DNA from: Alteromonas sp047556435
GTDB taxonomy: Bacteria; Pseudomonadota; Gammaproteobacteria; Enterobacterales; Alteromonadaceae
Reading direction: 5' to 3'
NCBI RefSeq assembly: GCF_047556435.1
Contig: NZ_CP180210.1
Location: 806,001-870,000 of the forward strand
Length of the DNA: 64,000 nt
Positions 36,419 to 44,909 of the stretch are shown here, one piece after another. Made by a program: the position numbers and the translations under genes. The notes under the pieces are model-generated. The model was not told where the DNA came from, searched no databases, and saw only the letters and a list, made by a program, of their open reading frames with translations. The first letter of the stretch is position 1; each line of letters begins with the position of its first letter.

Positions 36419-37398
36419 GGCGTTTTCCCAGTTTCTTATTGAAGGCGGTTGCACTGCTTTGTCTGAGTAGCGCCAGCGCCAGTATGTTGTCTGCAGAAGC
36501 AGAAGAAAGCGAGCAGATTCCACTGTACGAACGCCAACCGGGCGTGGCAGGGACAATCACGTCAGTAGGGTCAGATACGCTGGCCAATTTGATGACGTTC
36601 TGGTCACAGGAGTTCCGTGAACTCTATCCGCAGGTAAAATTTCAGATCCAGGCATCTGGATCCTCTACGGCGCCGCCGGCGCTTACTGAAGGAACCGCCA
36701 CGCTTGGCCCGATGAGCCGTGAACTGAAACCAAGCGAACGCCGTGATTTTATTCGTGCCCATGGTTATCCACCACTGGTGCTGCGCGTGGCGATGGACGC
36801 CATCGCCATTTTTGTTGAAAGAAGAAACCCGCTTGAGGGCCTGACATTACAGCAGGTCGACGCTATCTTCTCTGTTACCCAGTTTTGTGGTGCGCCTGTT
36901 CCGGTCACCCATTGGCATCAACTGGGCATGGCCGGGCCAGACTCGCAGGCACCCATCCGGTTGTTCGGCCGTAACTCGGTGTCTGGTACGTATGGGCTGT
37001 TTAAGATAGATGCCCTATGTGATGGCGATTTCCGTAAGACAGTGAACGAGCAGCCGGGTTCGGCATCAGTGGTATTGTCTGTAGGCTCCAGTATTGGGGC
37101 GATGGGGTATGCTGCTTACGGATATAAAACGGCCGGGGTTCGCGCCTTACCGATAGGCCGTGATGCTGACAACCTGATCCCTCTGACCATGCAAACGGTG
37201 CGTGATGAAACGTATCCCTACGCCCGCTTTTTATATCTGGTGGTGAATAAAGCCCCCAATGAACCGCTTCCCACACTGGAGCGTGAATTTCTGCGCTTTG
37301 TTTTGTCCCGACAGGGGCAGCAGCAGGTGTTGCGAGACGGGTATTTTCCTATTCGTGAAGACGTGCTGCTACGCCAGCGCCGCATCATTGATGGTTAA
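36415..37398 (+). CDS. PstS-like phosphate-binding protein
   Basis: A 327-residue exported solute-binding protein (signal peptide ending SSASAS-ML-SAEA). The phosphate-site strands are visible: GTITSVGSDTLANLMTFW near the mature start, QASGSSTAPPAL, GPMSREL, and RNSVSGTYGLFK. No pstC, pstA or pstB permease genes follow, so it is a solitary binding protein. The 4-nt overlap with phoR means translational coupling, which fits either a periplasmic scavenger or a sensor partner for PhoR. It overlaps the next gene by 8 nt. Confidence 0.88.
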   Translation: MRRFPSFLLKAVALLCLSSASASMLSAEAEESEQIPLYERQPGVAGTITSVGSDTLANLMTFWSQEFRELYPQVKFQIQASGSSTAPPALTEGTATLGPMSRELKPSERRDFIRAHGYPPLVLRVAMDAIAIFVERRNPLEGLTLQQVDAIFSVTQFCGAPVPVTHWHQLGMAGPDSQAPIRLFGRNSVSGTYGLFKIDALCDGDFRKTVNEQPGSASVVLSVGSSIGAMGYAAYGYKTAGVRALPIGRDADNLIPLTMQTVRDETYPYARFLYLVVNKAPNEPLPTLEREFLRFVLSRQGQQQVLRDGYFPIREDVLLRQRRIIDG

Positions 37399-38302
37399 TC
37401 GTGTTCCGATAGCAACCACTACCTCGTCGTCGTTGCCACCCCCTTGGGACACCTGGCTTCAGGAAGCCTTCGTCAACGGGCTGTTGCCTCATAAAATTGT
37501 CGAGATGCTGTATAACGAAGGTTTCACACCGGCACAGCTACAGGCAGCCATGGGCTCACGTTACCCTGACAATATTTCGCTACGGGAAACTCCAGCCTTT
37601 TATAAAAAGGCGGCTGAGCCTGGATTTTTAACAAGGCTTGATAACTGTCGGGTGAAACAATATGCGGATGTGCCGCTTTTCACTGTGGATGACGTATTCA
37701 CAGAGCAGGAATGCAGGCTGATTACCAGAATTACATTATCTCAACTCGCACCTTCAGAAATTGTTGCAGAGCAAACCGGTAAGCTGACTCGTTACCGGAC
37801 GTCTAAAACCTGCTTTATGCACAGGACCAAACATCCGTTTGTAGACGTTGTTGAAGACAAATTATGGGAGCTAATGTCACCACAAGTGGGCGGATGTGAA
37901 ACTGTACAGGCTCAACATTACGAAAAAGGTGGTGAGTTCAAGCCACACTGCGATTTTTTTGCGCCCGGCAGCGAGTCATATCAAAAACTCGGCCGCAGCG
38001 GTGGCCAGCGAACCTGGACGTGCATGGTTTATATAGTGGCACCGCAATCCGGTGGTGAAACCGTGTTCACCGAATGGGAAGTCAGCATCACTCCCAAAGC
38101 CGGTATGGCTGTCATCTGGAACAACCTTTACCCCGATGGAAGAGTGAATTTTAATACCAAGCACCACGCCATGCCTGTTCTGGCAGGCGAAAAACTCATC
38201 CTGACCAAATGGTTCAGAATCAGAAAACACAATCAAAATCAACGAGTTCGGAATCAAGGCAAGCGAACCTCAAAACCGGTAGCACAATATTTAAACAGGT
38301 AA
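37391..38302 (+). CDS. 2-oxoglutarate/Fe(II) oxygenase, prolyl 4-hydroxylase type
   Basis: A 303-residue protein. After an N-terminal helical part of about 80 residues comes a P4H-like double-stranded beta-helix: AQHYEKGGEFKPHCDFF with iron ligands His186 and Asp188, then NTKHHAMPVLAGEKLILTKW with the distal His (258 or 259) and the 2-oxoglutarate-binding Lys. These enzymes hydroxylate prolines or other residues in proteins. The ATG overlaps the end of the PstS-like gene by 8 nt, so it is in the phoBR operon. Its target is unknown; the acidic lipoprotein that follows is one possibility. Confidence 0.88.
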   Translation: MVNRVPIATTTSSSLPPPWDTWLQEAFVNGLLPHKIVEMLYNEGFTPAQLQAAMGSRYPDNISLRETPAFYKKAAEPGFLTRLDNCRVKQYADVPLFTVDDVFTEQECRLITRITLSQLAPSEIVAEQTGKLTRYRTSKTCFMHRTKHPFVDVVEDKLWELMSPQVGGCETVQAQHYEKGGEFKPHCDFFAPGSESYQKLGRSGGQRTWTCMVYIVAPQSGGETVFTEWEVSITPKAGMAVIWNNLYPDGRVNFNTKHHAMPVLAGEKLILTKWFRIRKHNQNQRVRNQGKRTSKPVAQYLNR

Positions 38303-38303
38303 T

Positions 38304-38362
38304 GTGAAAGTTTTGTGACAGCACGGTAATGTAACATTTGTGTCATTTACCTTAGGTAAAGT
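38304..38362 (+). promoter_or_regulatory. Pho-box pair upstream of the lipoprotein gene
   Basis: Two Pho-box-like sites. On the minus strand 38321-38304 reads CTGTCACAAAACTTTCAC, 16 of 18 to consensus. On the plus strand 38329-38346 reads ATGTAACATTTGTGTCAT, about 13 of 18, with half-sites 11 bp apart. A -10-like TAAAGT (38357-38362) starts exactly 10 nt after the plus-strand box. The opposite orientation of the better box is unusual. Confidence 0.7.
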
Positions 38363-38409
38363 TCCAGCGTTTTCTAAATCCATAAAAAAATCTGCACTTG
38401 GAGAAACGA

Positions 38410-41187
38410 ATGGAACTTAAGCACTTATTTCAGGCTTCGGCGATTGCGGCAGCACTCGTTTTAGCTGGTTGTGGTGGCGATATCAATATCAGCGAAGGCG
38501 ATATTGACAATAGTGTAACGAACAACAATAACGGTGGCGGTGATACGCCAACTACACCTCCGGTTGAAGATGATGATCGTCCTGGCGAGACCAGTTCTTT
38601 TCTAAGTGGGCAAGTTTCAGATGCATTCGGTACTGACGTAGAAGTCCGCGTACTTTCAGGTCGCCTGACCGACGCAGACGCTGATGCCAGTGGCAACATC
38701 GTTTTGACGAACGACACAGTATGGGCGCTTGAAGGTCCGGTATTCGTGGGTAACGACAAAGCGGACAGCGTCACGCTGGAAATCGAAGAAGGTACCATCG
38801 TATTTGGTCGTACCGGTGCAGACTACCTGGTAGTCAGTCGTGATTCTGCCATCGAAGCGATGGGTACTGCTGATAGCCCGGTTATTATGACCTCTTATAA
38901 CGACGTTATCGGTGACGAAGTTGGCGCGGGCCAATGGGGTGGTGTGGTTATTCTTGGTAATGCACCCTCAACAAAATGTCCTACCGACGGTTCTGACTGT
39001 GCGCTTCAGGTTGAAGGTGCAGAAGAAGGTGCAGTATTCGGCGGTACCGACGAAACCGATAGCTCAGGTATCCTGAACTACGTGGTCGTGAAATATGCAG
39101 GTTTTGAAATCGCTCCTGACAACGAACTGAACGGTATCACGTTTGGTGGTGTGGGTTCAGGTACAGAAGTGGATTACGTACAGGTTCACGGCAACGCGGA
39201 TGACGGCGTCGAGTTCTTCGGTGGTACTGTCAACGCAAAGCACCTGGTACTAACTGCTAACCAGGACGACTCAGTCGACTGGGATAACGGTTATAAAGGT
39301 AAAATACAGTACGTTTATGTACAGCACGCCTCTGATAACTCCGATGCCAACCGTGGTATTGAAGGTGACGGCGATGGCGGCGACGGCCTTGAGTTCTCCC
39401 AGCCTATGGTTGCTAACATGACCGTTGTGGGCAACACGTTTGATACTGAAGATGCTGACTCTGAAGGCCTGCTGCTTCGCGATCAGACCGGCGCTCATCT
39501 GATGAACTTCCTTATCACTGGCCCACAAGGCATGGGCGAGTGTTTAGAAATGGATACCGACGACACGGTTCAGGCTAACCTGTCTGACGGCGACCTGACC
39601 ATGACATATTCTGTCATCGCGTGTAGCGAACCTTTCAACTCTCCGGAAGGTGCGGTTGACCTGGAAACCTGGTTCACTGATCAGGAAGGCAATCAGCTTA
39701 TCGCATTCGAAGACCGCGCTAACCTGGGTCTTAACATCGATGGTTCACTGACTTCAGAAAGCATGCTGCTGACTGCTGGTGGTGACGCATCAATGATGGA
39801 TACTTTCTTTGAAGCCAACACTTTTGTGGGTGCTGTAGGTGAAGACGACTGGCGTCAGGGATGGGCGTTTGGTTTCGGTGGCGGTACTATCGAACTGGTT
39901 GAAACTACGTCAGGCTGCCCTTCCGGAACGACCAACATTGCATCGGTAGATGGTTCTACAACGACATGTGAAATTTCTGGCACCATTACTTCTGACCTGA
40001 CACTGACAGAAGGCAATCTGTATGCTCTGTCTGGTGCAGTGTTCGTAGGCGGTGATAAGACTGACAGTGCGGTACTGACAGTTGAGCCAGGTGTAACGGT
40101 TTATGGTAACTCTGGTAACGACTATCTGGTTATTAGCCGTGACTCGCAAATCATGGCCAACGGTACTGCAGATGACCCAATCACATTCACGTCACGTGAC
40201 CATGTTATCGGCGGCCTGGAAGCCGGTGAAGCTGGTCAGTGGGGCGGTATGATTATTCTGGGTAACGGTTACTCAACTAAGTGTCCGCAGGACGGCTCTG
40301 ACTGTTCACTGCAGGTTGAAGGTGCCCAGGAAGGTGCAGTCTTCGGTGGCAGCGACAACGAAGATAACTCAGGTGTGCTGCGCTATGTTCGCGTCATGCA
40401 CGGTGGTTTCGAAATCGCACCGGATAACGAACTTAACGGTATCACGTTCGGTGGTGTAGGTTCAGGTACTACGGTTGAGTATGTACAGGTTCACAAAAAT
40501 GCGGATGACGGTGTTGAGTTCTTTGGCGGTGCGGTGAACGTTAAATACCTGACGCTTACTGGCATTCAGGATGACTCTGTAGACTGGGATAACGGCTACA
40601 TGGGTAAACTGCAGTTCGTACTGGTTAAGCACGCAGGTGATAACTCTGACGCCAACCGCGCAATTGAAGGTGACGGCGACGGCGGTGACGGTACTGAGTT
40701 CTCTAACCCAATGGTTGCTAACATGACCGTTATCGGCAATACCTTTGACACAGCAGACGCTGATTCAGAAGGTATCCTGCTGCGTGACCAGACTAACGCA
40801 CAGCTGTACAACATTCTGGTAACTGGCCCGGCTGGCATGGGTGAGTGCTTCGAGGTTGACCTAAGCGATGGTGATACTACTGCACTGGGTAACATGGACG
40901 GCACAAACACGCCGCAAATGGTCATGCAGTCTTCAGTACTGGCTTGTGAAGAGAACATCAACAACTCTGGCGATTTCGACCAGCAAGCCTGGTTCACGGC
41001 GCAAGCTAACAACAGCCTGCTGGACAACACTGCCACTGTTCTTGACGGTATCTACACAGTAGACACCACAACAGCGACAGATGTGTCTACGCTGGACAGC
41101 TTCTTCATGTCAGTTGACTTCATCGGTGCGGTGAAAGATGCAGACAATGACTGGACAGCTGACTGGACGGTAGGTCTGGAAGACTAA
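38410..41187 (+). CDS. large tandem-duplicated lipoprotein, probable surface partner of the TonB receptor
   Basis: A 925-residue acidic protein, lipobox ALVLAGC near residue 21, then an Asn/Gly/Asp/Pro linker. The rest is two copies of one module of about 400 residues offset by 435 residues. Each module has VFVGxDK, LVVSRDS, QWGGxxILGN, VEGAxEGAVFGG, EIAPDNELNGITFGGVGSG, NADDGVEFFGG, GDGDGGDG and LLRDQT. The short strands, Gly/Asn/Asp turns and repeated GG look like a parallel beta-helix. The ATG after GGAG is the start; an in-frame TTG lies four codons upstream. I do not know a function. Position between phoBR and a TonB receptor, with Pho boxes upstream, suggests a phosphate-starvation surface protein that captures a ligand for the receptor. 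Confidence 0.85.
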   Translation: MELKHLFQASAIAAALVLAGCGGDINISEGDIDNSVTNNNNGGGDTPTTPPVEDDDRPGETSSFLSGQVSDAFGTDVEVRVLSGRLTDADADASGNIVLTNDTVWALEGPVFVGNDKADSVTLEIEEGTIVFGRTGADYLVVSRDSAIEAMGTADSPVIMTSYNDVIGDEVGAGQWGGVVILGNAPSTKCPTDGSDCALQVEGAEEGAVFGGTDETDSSGILNYVVVKYAGFEIAPDNELNGITFGGVGSGTEVDYVQVHGNADDGVEFFGGTVNAKHLVLTANQDDSVDWDNGYKGKIQYVYVQHASDNSDANRGIEGDGDGGDGLEFSQPMVANMTVVGNTFDTEDADSEGLLLRDQTGAHLMNFLITGPQGMGECLEMDTDDTVQANLSDGDLTMTYSVIACSEPFNSPEGAVDLETWFTDQEGNQLIAFEDRANLGLNIDGSLTSESMLLTAGGDASMMDTFFEANTFVGAVGEDDWRQGWAFGFGGGTIELVETTSGCPSGTTNIASVDGSTTTCEISGTITSDLTLTEGNLYALSGAVFVGGDKTDSAVLTVEPGVTVYGNSGNDYLVISRDSQIMANGTADDPITFTSRDHVIGGLEAGEAGQWGGMIILGNGYSTKCPQDGSDCSLQVEGAQEGAVFGGSDNEDNSGVLRYVRVMHGGFEIAPDNELNGITFGGVGSGTTVEYVQVHKNADDGVEFFGGAVNVKYLTLTGIQDDSVDWDNGYMGKLQFVLVKHAGDNSDANRAIEGDGDGGDGTEFSNPMVANMTVIGNTFDTADADSEGILLRDQTNAQLYNILVTGPAGMGECFEVDLSDGDTTALGNMDGTNTPQMVMQSSVLACEENINNSGDFDQQAWFTAQANNSLLDNTATVLDGIYTVDTTTATDVSTLDSFFMSVDFIGAVKDADNDWTADWTVGLED
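38662..41184 (+). repeat. internal tandem duplication (two copies of about 1.2 kb)
   Basis: Copy 1 (about 38662-39882) and copy 2 (about 39967-41184) of the lipoprotein module align with an offset of 1305 nt (435 codons). Blocks such as AACGGTATCACGTT are identical at DNA level, while many third positions differ, so the duplication is not recent. Confidence 0.85.
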
Positions 41188-41215
41188 GCTCCCGCTCTAC
41201 TAACCTGCATTTAAG

Positions 41216-41251
41216 GCAAGTACGTTGCGGAGTGTGACGTACTTGCTTTTT
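41216..41251 (+). terminator. terminator after the lipoprotein gene
   Basis: GCAAGTACGT and ACGTACTTGC form a perfect 10-bp stem followed by five T, 28 nt after the stop. The receptor gene starts only 59 nt beyond. It may partly end transcription so that less receptor than lipoprotein is made, or the receptor has its own promoter in this short gap. A small CACGG/CCGTG hairpin (41264-41281) lies between. Confidence 0.85.
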
Positions 41252-41309
41252 AAGTATATAAGACACGGTTTTCACACCGTGAGAGAAATCGCTTTCAAAG
41301 AGGTTAATC

Positions 41310-43958
41310 ATGAACAGACCTGCTAACAGGTTTTTTCTAAAGCCGATCAGCCTGGCCGTAGTAGCAGGGCTTCTTGCCCCGGTTACGCCAGCCTTCGCTC
41401 AATCTGATGAAGATGAAGTGATTGAGGAAGTTGTTGCTACCGGAACCCGACTTAAAGGGACGGCAACAGCGGTAATGGAAGAACGGAAAAACCAGGCATT
41501 CGTTGCAGATATCATGGGTGCGGAGCAGATTTCCCGTACCGGTGACAGCGATGCCGCATCCGCACTTCGACGTGTCACGGGTTTGACACTGGTTGATGGC
41601 AAATTCATTTATGTGCGTGGCCTGGGTGAGCGTTATTCTTCAACACAGTTGAATGGCTCGATTGTTCCCAGCCCGGATCCAACCCGTAACGTTATTCCAC
41701 TGGATTTATTCCCGTCAGATATCATTGAGAGCCTGTCGGTACAAAAATCCTACTCACCTTCTATGCCGGCATCGTTCGGTGGCGGTAATGTGGATATTCG
41801 TCTGAAGTCTATTCCTTCAGAGATGATCTTCAACTTAAGTGCCAATTTAGGTTACAACACAGAAAATTCTGGCGATGTGCTGGATTATCAGGGCGGTGGC
41901 CGCGACTGGTTTGGTGAAGATGATGGCACCCGCGCAGCGCCTGTTGCTATTCAGGAGCGTTGGGAAAGCAAACAGTTCCTGGACAACCTGGATCCGCAAG
42001 AAGCACTGGACCTGTTTTCACAGGTAAAACGCGATTACGGCCCGCTGGAAGAAAGTGCAGATCCGGACATGGGTCTGAACATGACGGTGGGTAACAGCTT
42101 CGATTACAACGATGACTGGCGTTTTGGTTTCCTGGCAACTGCCGGATACGATTCGGAAACCCGCGCTACCGAACAGTACGAGCTACAGGATCCGGATCGC
42201 ATCGGTGATGACATCACGCTGGTGCGTTATTTCGATGATATCCGCGGTACTGAACGTACAGTGAAGTGGTCGTCTCTGCTGACGTTAGGGATTGATTACA
42301 ACCGCCAGCATCAAATCGATTACAGCATTATTGCGCTGAACGATACCCGCGATGAAATTCGAGAGAAGTTTGGTAACACTGAAAACCTGAGTCTTAGTGA
42401 AGGTGTTCGAATTCGCGATATTGACGTTGAATATGAAGAACGCACGCTTTACACCAATCAGGTAAAAGGGATGCATACGTTCCCAGAGCTCAACTTTATG
42501 GGCTTTGACTGGCGCTGGTCTGAAGGTCGTTCAATTCGTAATGCGCCTGGCAATATGGAAGCACGCTTTGTTATCGCCGATGACAACGAAGACGGCTTTT
42601 ATGACCCGGCAACAGAAGGCTCTTTGCTTGATGCACAGACCGCTGCGCGTTATTCCTTCCAGACACTGCACGATCGACTGGAAAACTACGGCTATAACTT
42701 CACACTGCCTTACACCATGGGTAAGTGGGAAACCGAGTTTAAGTTCGGCGCAGATTTCGTATCAAAAGCGCGGACTGCAGAGAACCGTCGGTTCGATGTA
42801 AACACGCTGGGTTTTGAGAATCGTGAGTTTCTTGAAGGCAGCATCTTCGGTGACATCTTCAGTGACGAAAACCTCGCCGGTGCTGAGCTGAACAACCGTC
42901 CTGTGCTACGTGATACGACCATCGCAGGTGATGATTACGTTGCTGCACAGAAAGTTGATGCCTATTATTTCGAAGCGGACTTTTTCTTCGATAACAAATG
43001 GCGTTTCACTGGTGGTGTGCGTTGGGAAGACTTCCGTCAGGTTGTTGCACCGCTGGATCCGCGTTCTAACCAGTTTGACCTGAACGATGAAGCGGACCGC
43101 TCACAGCTTGCCTTCCAGGAAGACGATTTTTATCCTGCGCTGGCTCTGACATACTTCCTGAAAGACGACATGCAGCTTCGTGCCAGTATCGGCCAGACCG
43201 TGGTTCGTCCAGACCTGCGTGAAGTGTCATCATCGACGTATATCGATCCGCTGACTGACTTCCCAATTGCCGGTACACCAGGCCTTGAAACGACCGATAT
43301 CATCAACTACGACCTCCGTTGGGAATGGTATCGCGAAGCAGGCAATAACCTGTCTGTTGGCCTGTTCTATAAAGACATGGAAGCGCCGATTGAATCGGTA
43401 CAGTCTCCGGCACAGGATGGCCCGCCACTGATCCGTATTGCGAACGCCGAGACTGGCGAAGTGTACGGTGTGGAAGTGGAATTCCTGCAAGGGCTGGAAG
43501 TGTTCGGCGACGGTATCTGGGACAACCTGTTTACCTCCGGTAACATCACCATCAGTGACTCGGAAATTGTGCTGGATCGCCAGAACATCGTCGAGCAAAC
43601 CGGTGTGTCGGCGGCCATCACTAACACTGAACGTCGCATGACAGGTCACTCAGAGTACGTGGTTAACTTCCAGGTTGGTTACGATTCCGACAACGGGGAG
43701 CACTCTGCGTCAGTGGTCTACAACGTGTTTGGTGAGCGTATTCTGATACCCGGTATCGACGGTTTCGACGATAGCTTCGAGCAACCGTTCCACTCACTGG
43801 ATGTGGTGTACAAGTATTATCCTGACTTTAATACCACCGTCACATTCAAAGTGCAGAATATTATGGATGAGGAAAAGGAAATCACGTTTGAAGACACGTT
43901 GCTTCGCTCAGAAACGCGCGGCACCAGCTTCAGCCTGACATACAAGTATGACTTTTAA
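41310..43958 (+). CDS. TonB-dependent outer-membrane receptor
   Basis: An 882-residue receptor with signal peptide (TPAFAQ), an acidic lead, a plug domain (about residues 55-175: DSDAASALRRVTGLTLVDG, FIYVRGLGERYSSTQLNG, PSMPASFGGGNVDIRLKSIP) and a 22-strand barrel ending TSFSLTYKYDF with the terminal Phe needed for insertion. The form of the plug is that of large marine TonB receptors often found with carbohydrate or phosphate genes. Between the duplicated lipoprotein and a TonB operon with a Pho box, it is probably a phosphate-starvation receptor. The ligand cannot be read from the sequence. Confidence 0.93.
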   Translation: MNRPANRFFLKPISLAVVAGLLAPVTPAFAQSDEDEVIEEVVATGTRLKGTATAVMEERKNQAFVADIMGAEQISRTGDSDAASALRRVTGLTLVDGKFIYVRGLGERYSSTQLNGSIVPSPDPTRNVIPLDLFPSDIIESLSVQKSYSPSMPASFGGGNVDIRLKSIPSEMIFNLSANLGYNTENSGDVLDYQGGGRDWFGEDDGTRAAPVAIQERWESKQFLDNLDPQEALDLFSQVKRDYGPLEESADPDMGLNMTVGNSFDYNDDWRFGFLATAGYDSETRATEQYELQDPDRIGDDITLVRYFDDIRGTERTVKWSSLLTLGIDYNRQHQIDYSIIALNDTRDEIREKFGNTENLSLSEGVRIRDIDVEYEERTLYTNQVKGMHTFPELNFMGFDWRWSEGRSIRNAPGNMEARFVIADDNEDGFYDPATEGSLLDAQTAARYSFQTLHDRLENYGYNFTLPYTMGKWETEFKFGADFVSKARTAENRRFDVNTLGFENREFLEGSIFGDIFSDENLAGAELNNRPVLRDTTIAGDDYVAAQKVDAYYFEADFFFDNKWRFTGGVRWEDFRQVVAPLDPRSNQFDLNDEADRSQLAFQEDDFYPALALTYFLKDDMQLRASIGQTVVRPDLREVSSSTYIDPLTDFPIAGTPGLETTDIINYDLRWEWYREAGNNLSVGLFYKDMEAPIESVQSPAQDGPPLIRIANAETGEVYGVEVEFLQGLEVFGDGIWDNLFTSGNITISDSEIVLDRQNIVEQTGVSAAITNTERRMTGHSEYVVNFQVGYDSDNGEHSASVVYNVFGERILIPGIDGFDDSFEQPFHSLDVVYKYYPDFNTTVTFKVQNIMDEEKEITFEDTLLRSETRGTSFSLTYKYDF

Positions 43959-43978
43959 TTAAGTTAGTCTTTAGAAGG

Positions 43979-44001
43979 GGCCGCATTACGCGGCCTTTTT
44001 T
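43979..44001 (+). terminator. terminator after the TonB receptor gene
   Basis: GGCCGC, ATTAC and GCGGCC followed by six T, 20 nt after the receptor stop. It separates the receptor from the TonB operon, which has its own promoter. Confidence 0.93.
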
Positions 44002-44044
44002 GTATGGGGTTTTAGTGAAATTTCTACGGGGTTTTATGACAACC

Positions 44045-44078
44045 ATGTAATAAAACTGTCACAGAAAACTCCTATCCT
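44045..44078 (+). promoter_or_regulatory. Pho-box promoter of the TonB operon
   Basis: ATGTAATAAAACTGTCAC (44045-44062) matches the Pho-box consensus at 16 of 18 positions and shares TAATAAAACTGTCACAG with the phoB box. A -10-like TATCCT (44073-44078) starts exactly 10 nt after it. The operon start codon is 60 nt downstream. Confidence 0.82.
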
Positions 44079-44137
44079 ACGCGCAGAATTTATAGGTCGG
44101 GGACTCCCGATTTCTTTTAACAGTAAGGTTTGAATGT

Positions 44138-44896
44138 ATGAAGCTTTTCAACTCGTTGCTGATAGCCGGTGCGCTGGTAGCGACACCTGTGTTGGCCCAA
44201 GACGATGAAGTCTTAAAACCCGTTGTCGACGAAGCTGCAAAGATTAATGAATCTGCCGCTAAGTCGCAGGAAAAAATCAACAACATTACCGACCAGATTG
44301 GTTCGAAACTTCAGCAATTCAAAACGTTGAACAAAGAGATTGAGGGTCTGGAAGTTTACAATGCGCAGTTGCAAAAGCAGATAAACAACCAGAACCAGGA
44401 AATGGAAGACCTCAACGCGGCGATTGATGAAGTATCGGTAGTAGAGCGTCAAATCACGCCGCTGATGATCCGCATGATTACCGGTCTTGAGCAATTCGTA
44501 GAACTGGACGTGCCTTTCCTGGCTGAAGAGCGTGCTAACCGTATCGCTGATTTAAAAGCCATGATGGACCGCGCTGACGTGGCCACCTCTGAGAAGTTTC
44601 GTCGTGTGATGGAAGCCTATCAGGTAGAGATGGACTATGGCCGCACTATGGAAGCCTACAGCGGCATCCACACTATCGACGGTCAGGAGCGTGACGTTGA
44701 GTTCTTACGCTTAGGTCGTACCGCACTGATTTATCAAACTCGTGACGCCAGCGAACAAGGCGTGTGGAACAAGCAGACCCGTCAGTGGGAAGAGCTGGAC
44801 AGCAGCTACCGCACCCAGATCACAAAAGGTCTGCGCATGGCCAAGAAACAACTTGCGCCGGATATGTTAATGCTGCCAGTGGCAATCACAGACTAA
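44138..44896 (+). CDS. DUF3450 periplasmic protein
   Basis: A 252-residue protein with a signal peptide (GALVATPVLAQ), a long helical coiled coil (about residues 30-110, rich in Gln, Asn, Ile and Leu heptads) and a C-terminal domain with RMITGLEQFVELDVPFLAEER and LGRTALIYQTRD, which identifies DUF3450. This family is regularly the first gene of TonB2-type operons in Alteromonas, Shewanella and Vibrio relatives. Its role is unknown; by position it should be a periplasmic accessory to the TtpC-ExbB-ExbD-TonB complex. It begins the operon after the Pho-box promoter. Confidence 0.9.
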   Translation: MKLFNSLLIAGALVATPVLAQDDEVLKPVVDEAAKINESAAKSQEKINNITDQIGSKLQQFKTLNKEIEGLEVYNAQLQKQINNQNQEMEDLNAAIDEVSVVERQITPLMIRMITGLEQFVELDVPFLAEERANRIADLKAMMDRADVATSEKFRRVMEAYQVEMDYGRTMEAYSGIHTIDGQERDVEFLRLGRTALIYQTRDASEQGVWNKQTRQWEELDSSYRTQITKGLRMAKKQLAPDMLMLPVAITD

Positions 44897-44909
44897 GAGG
44901 TTGATGGAT

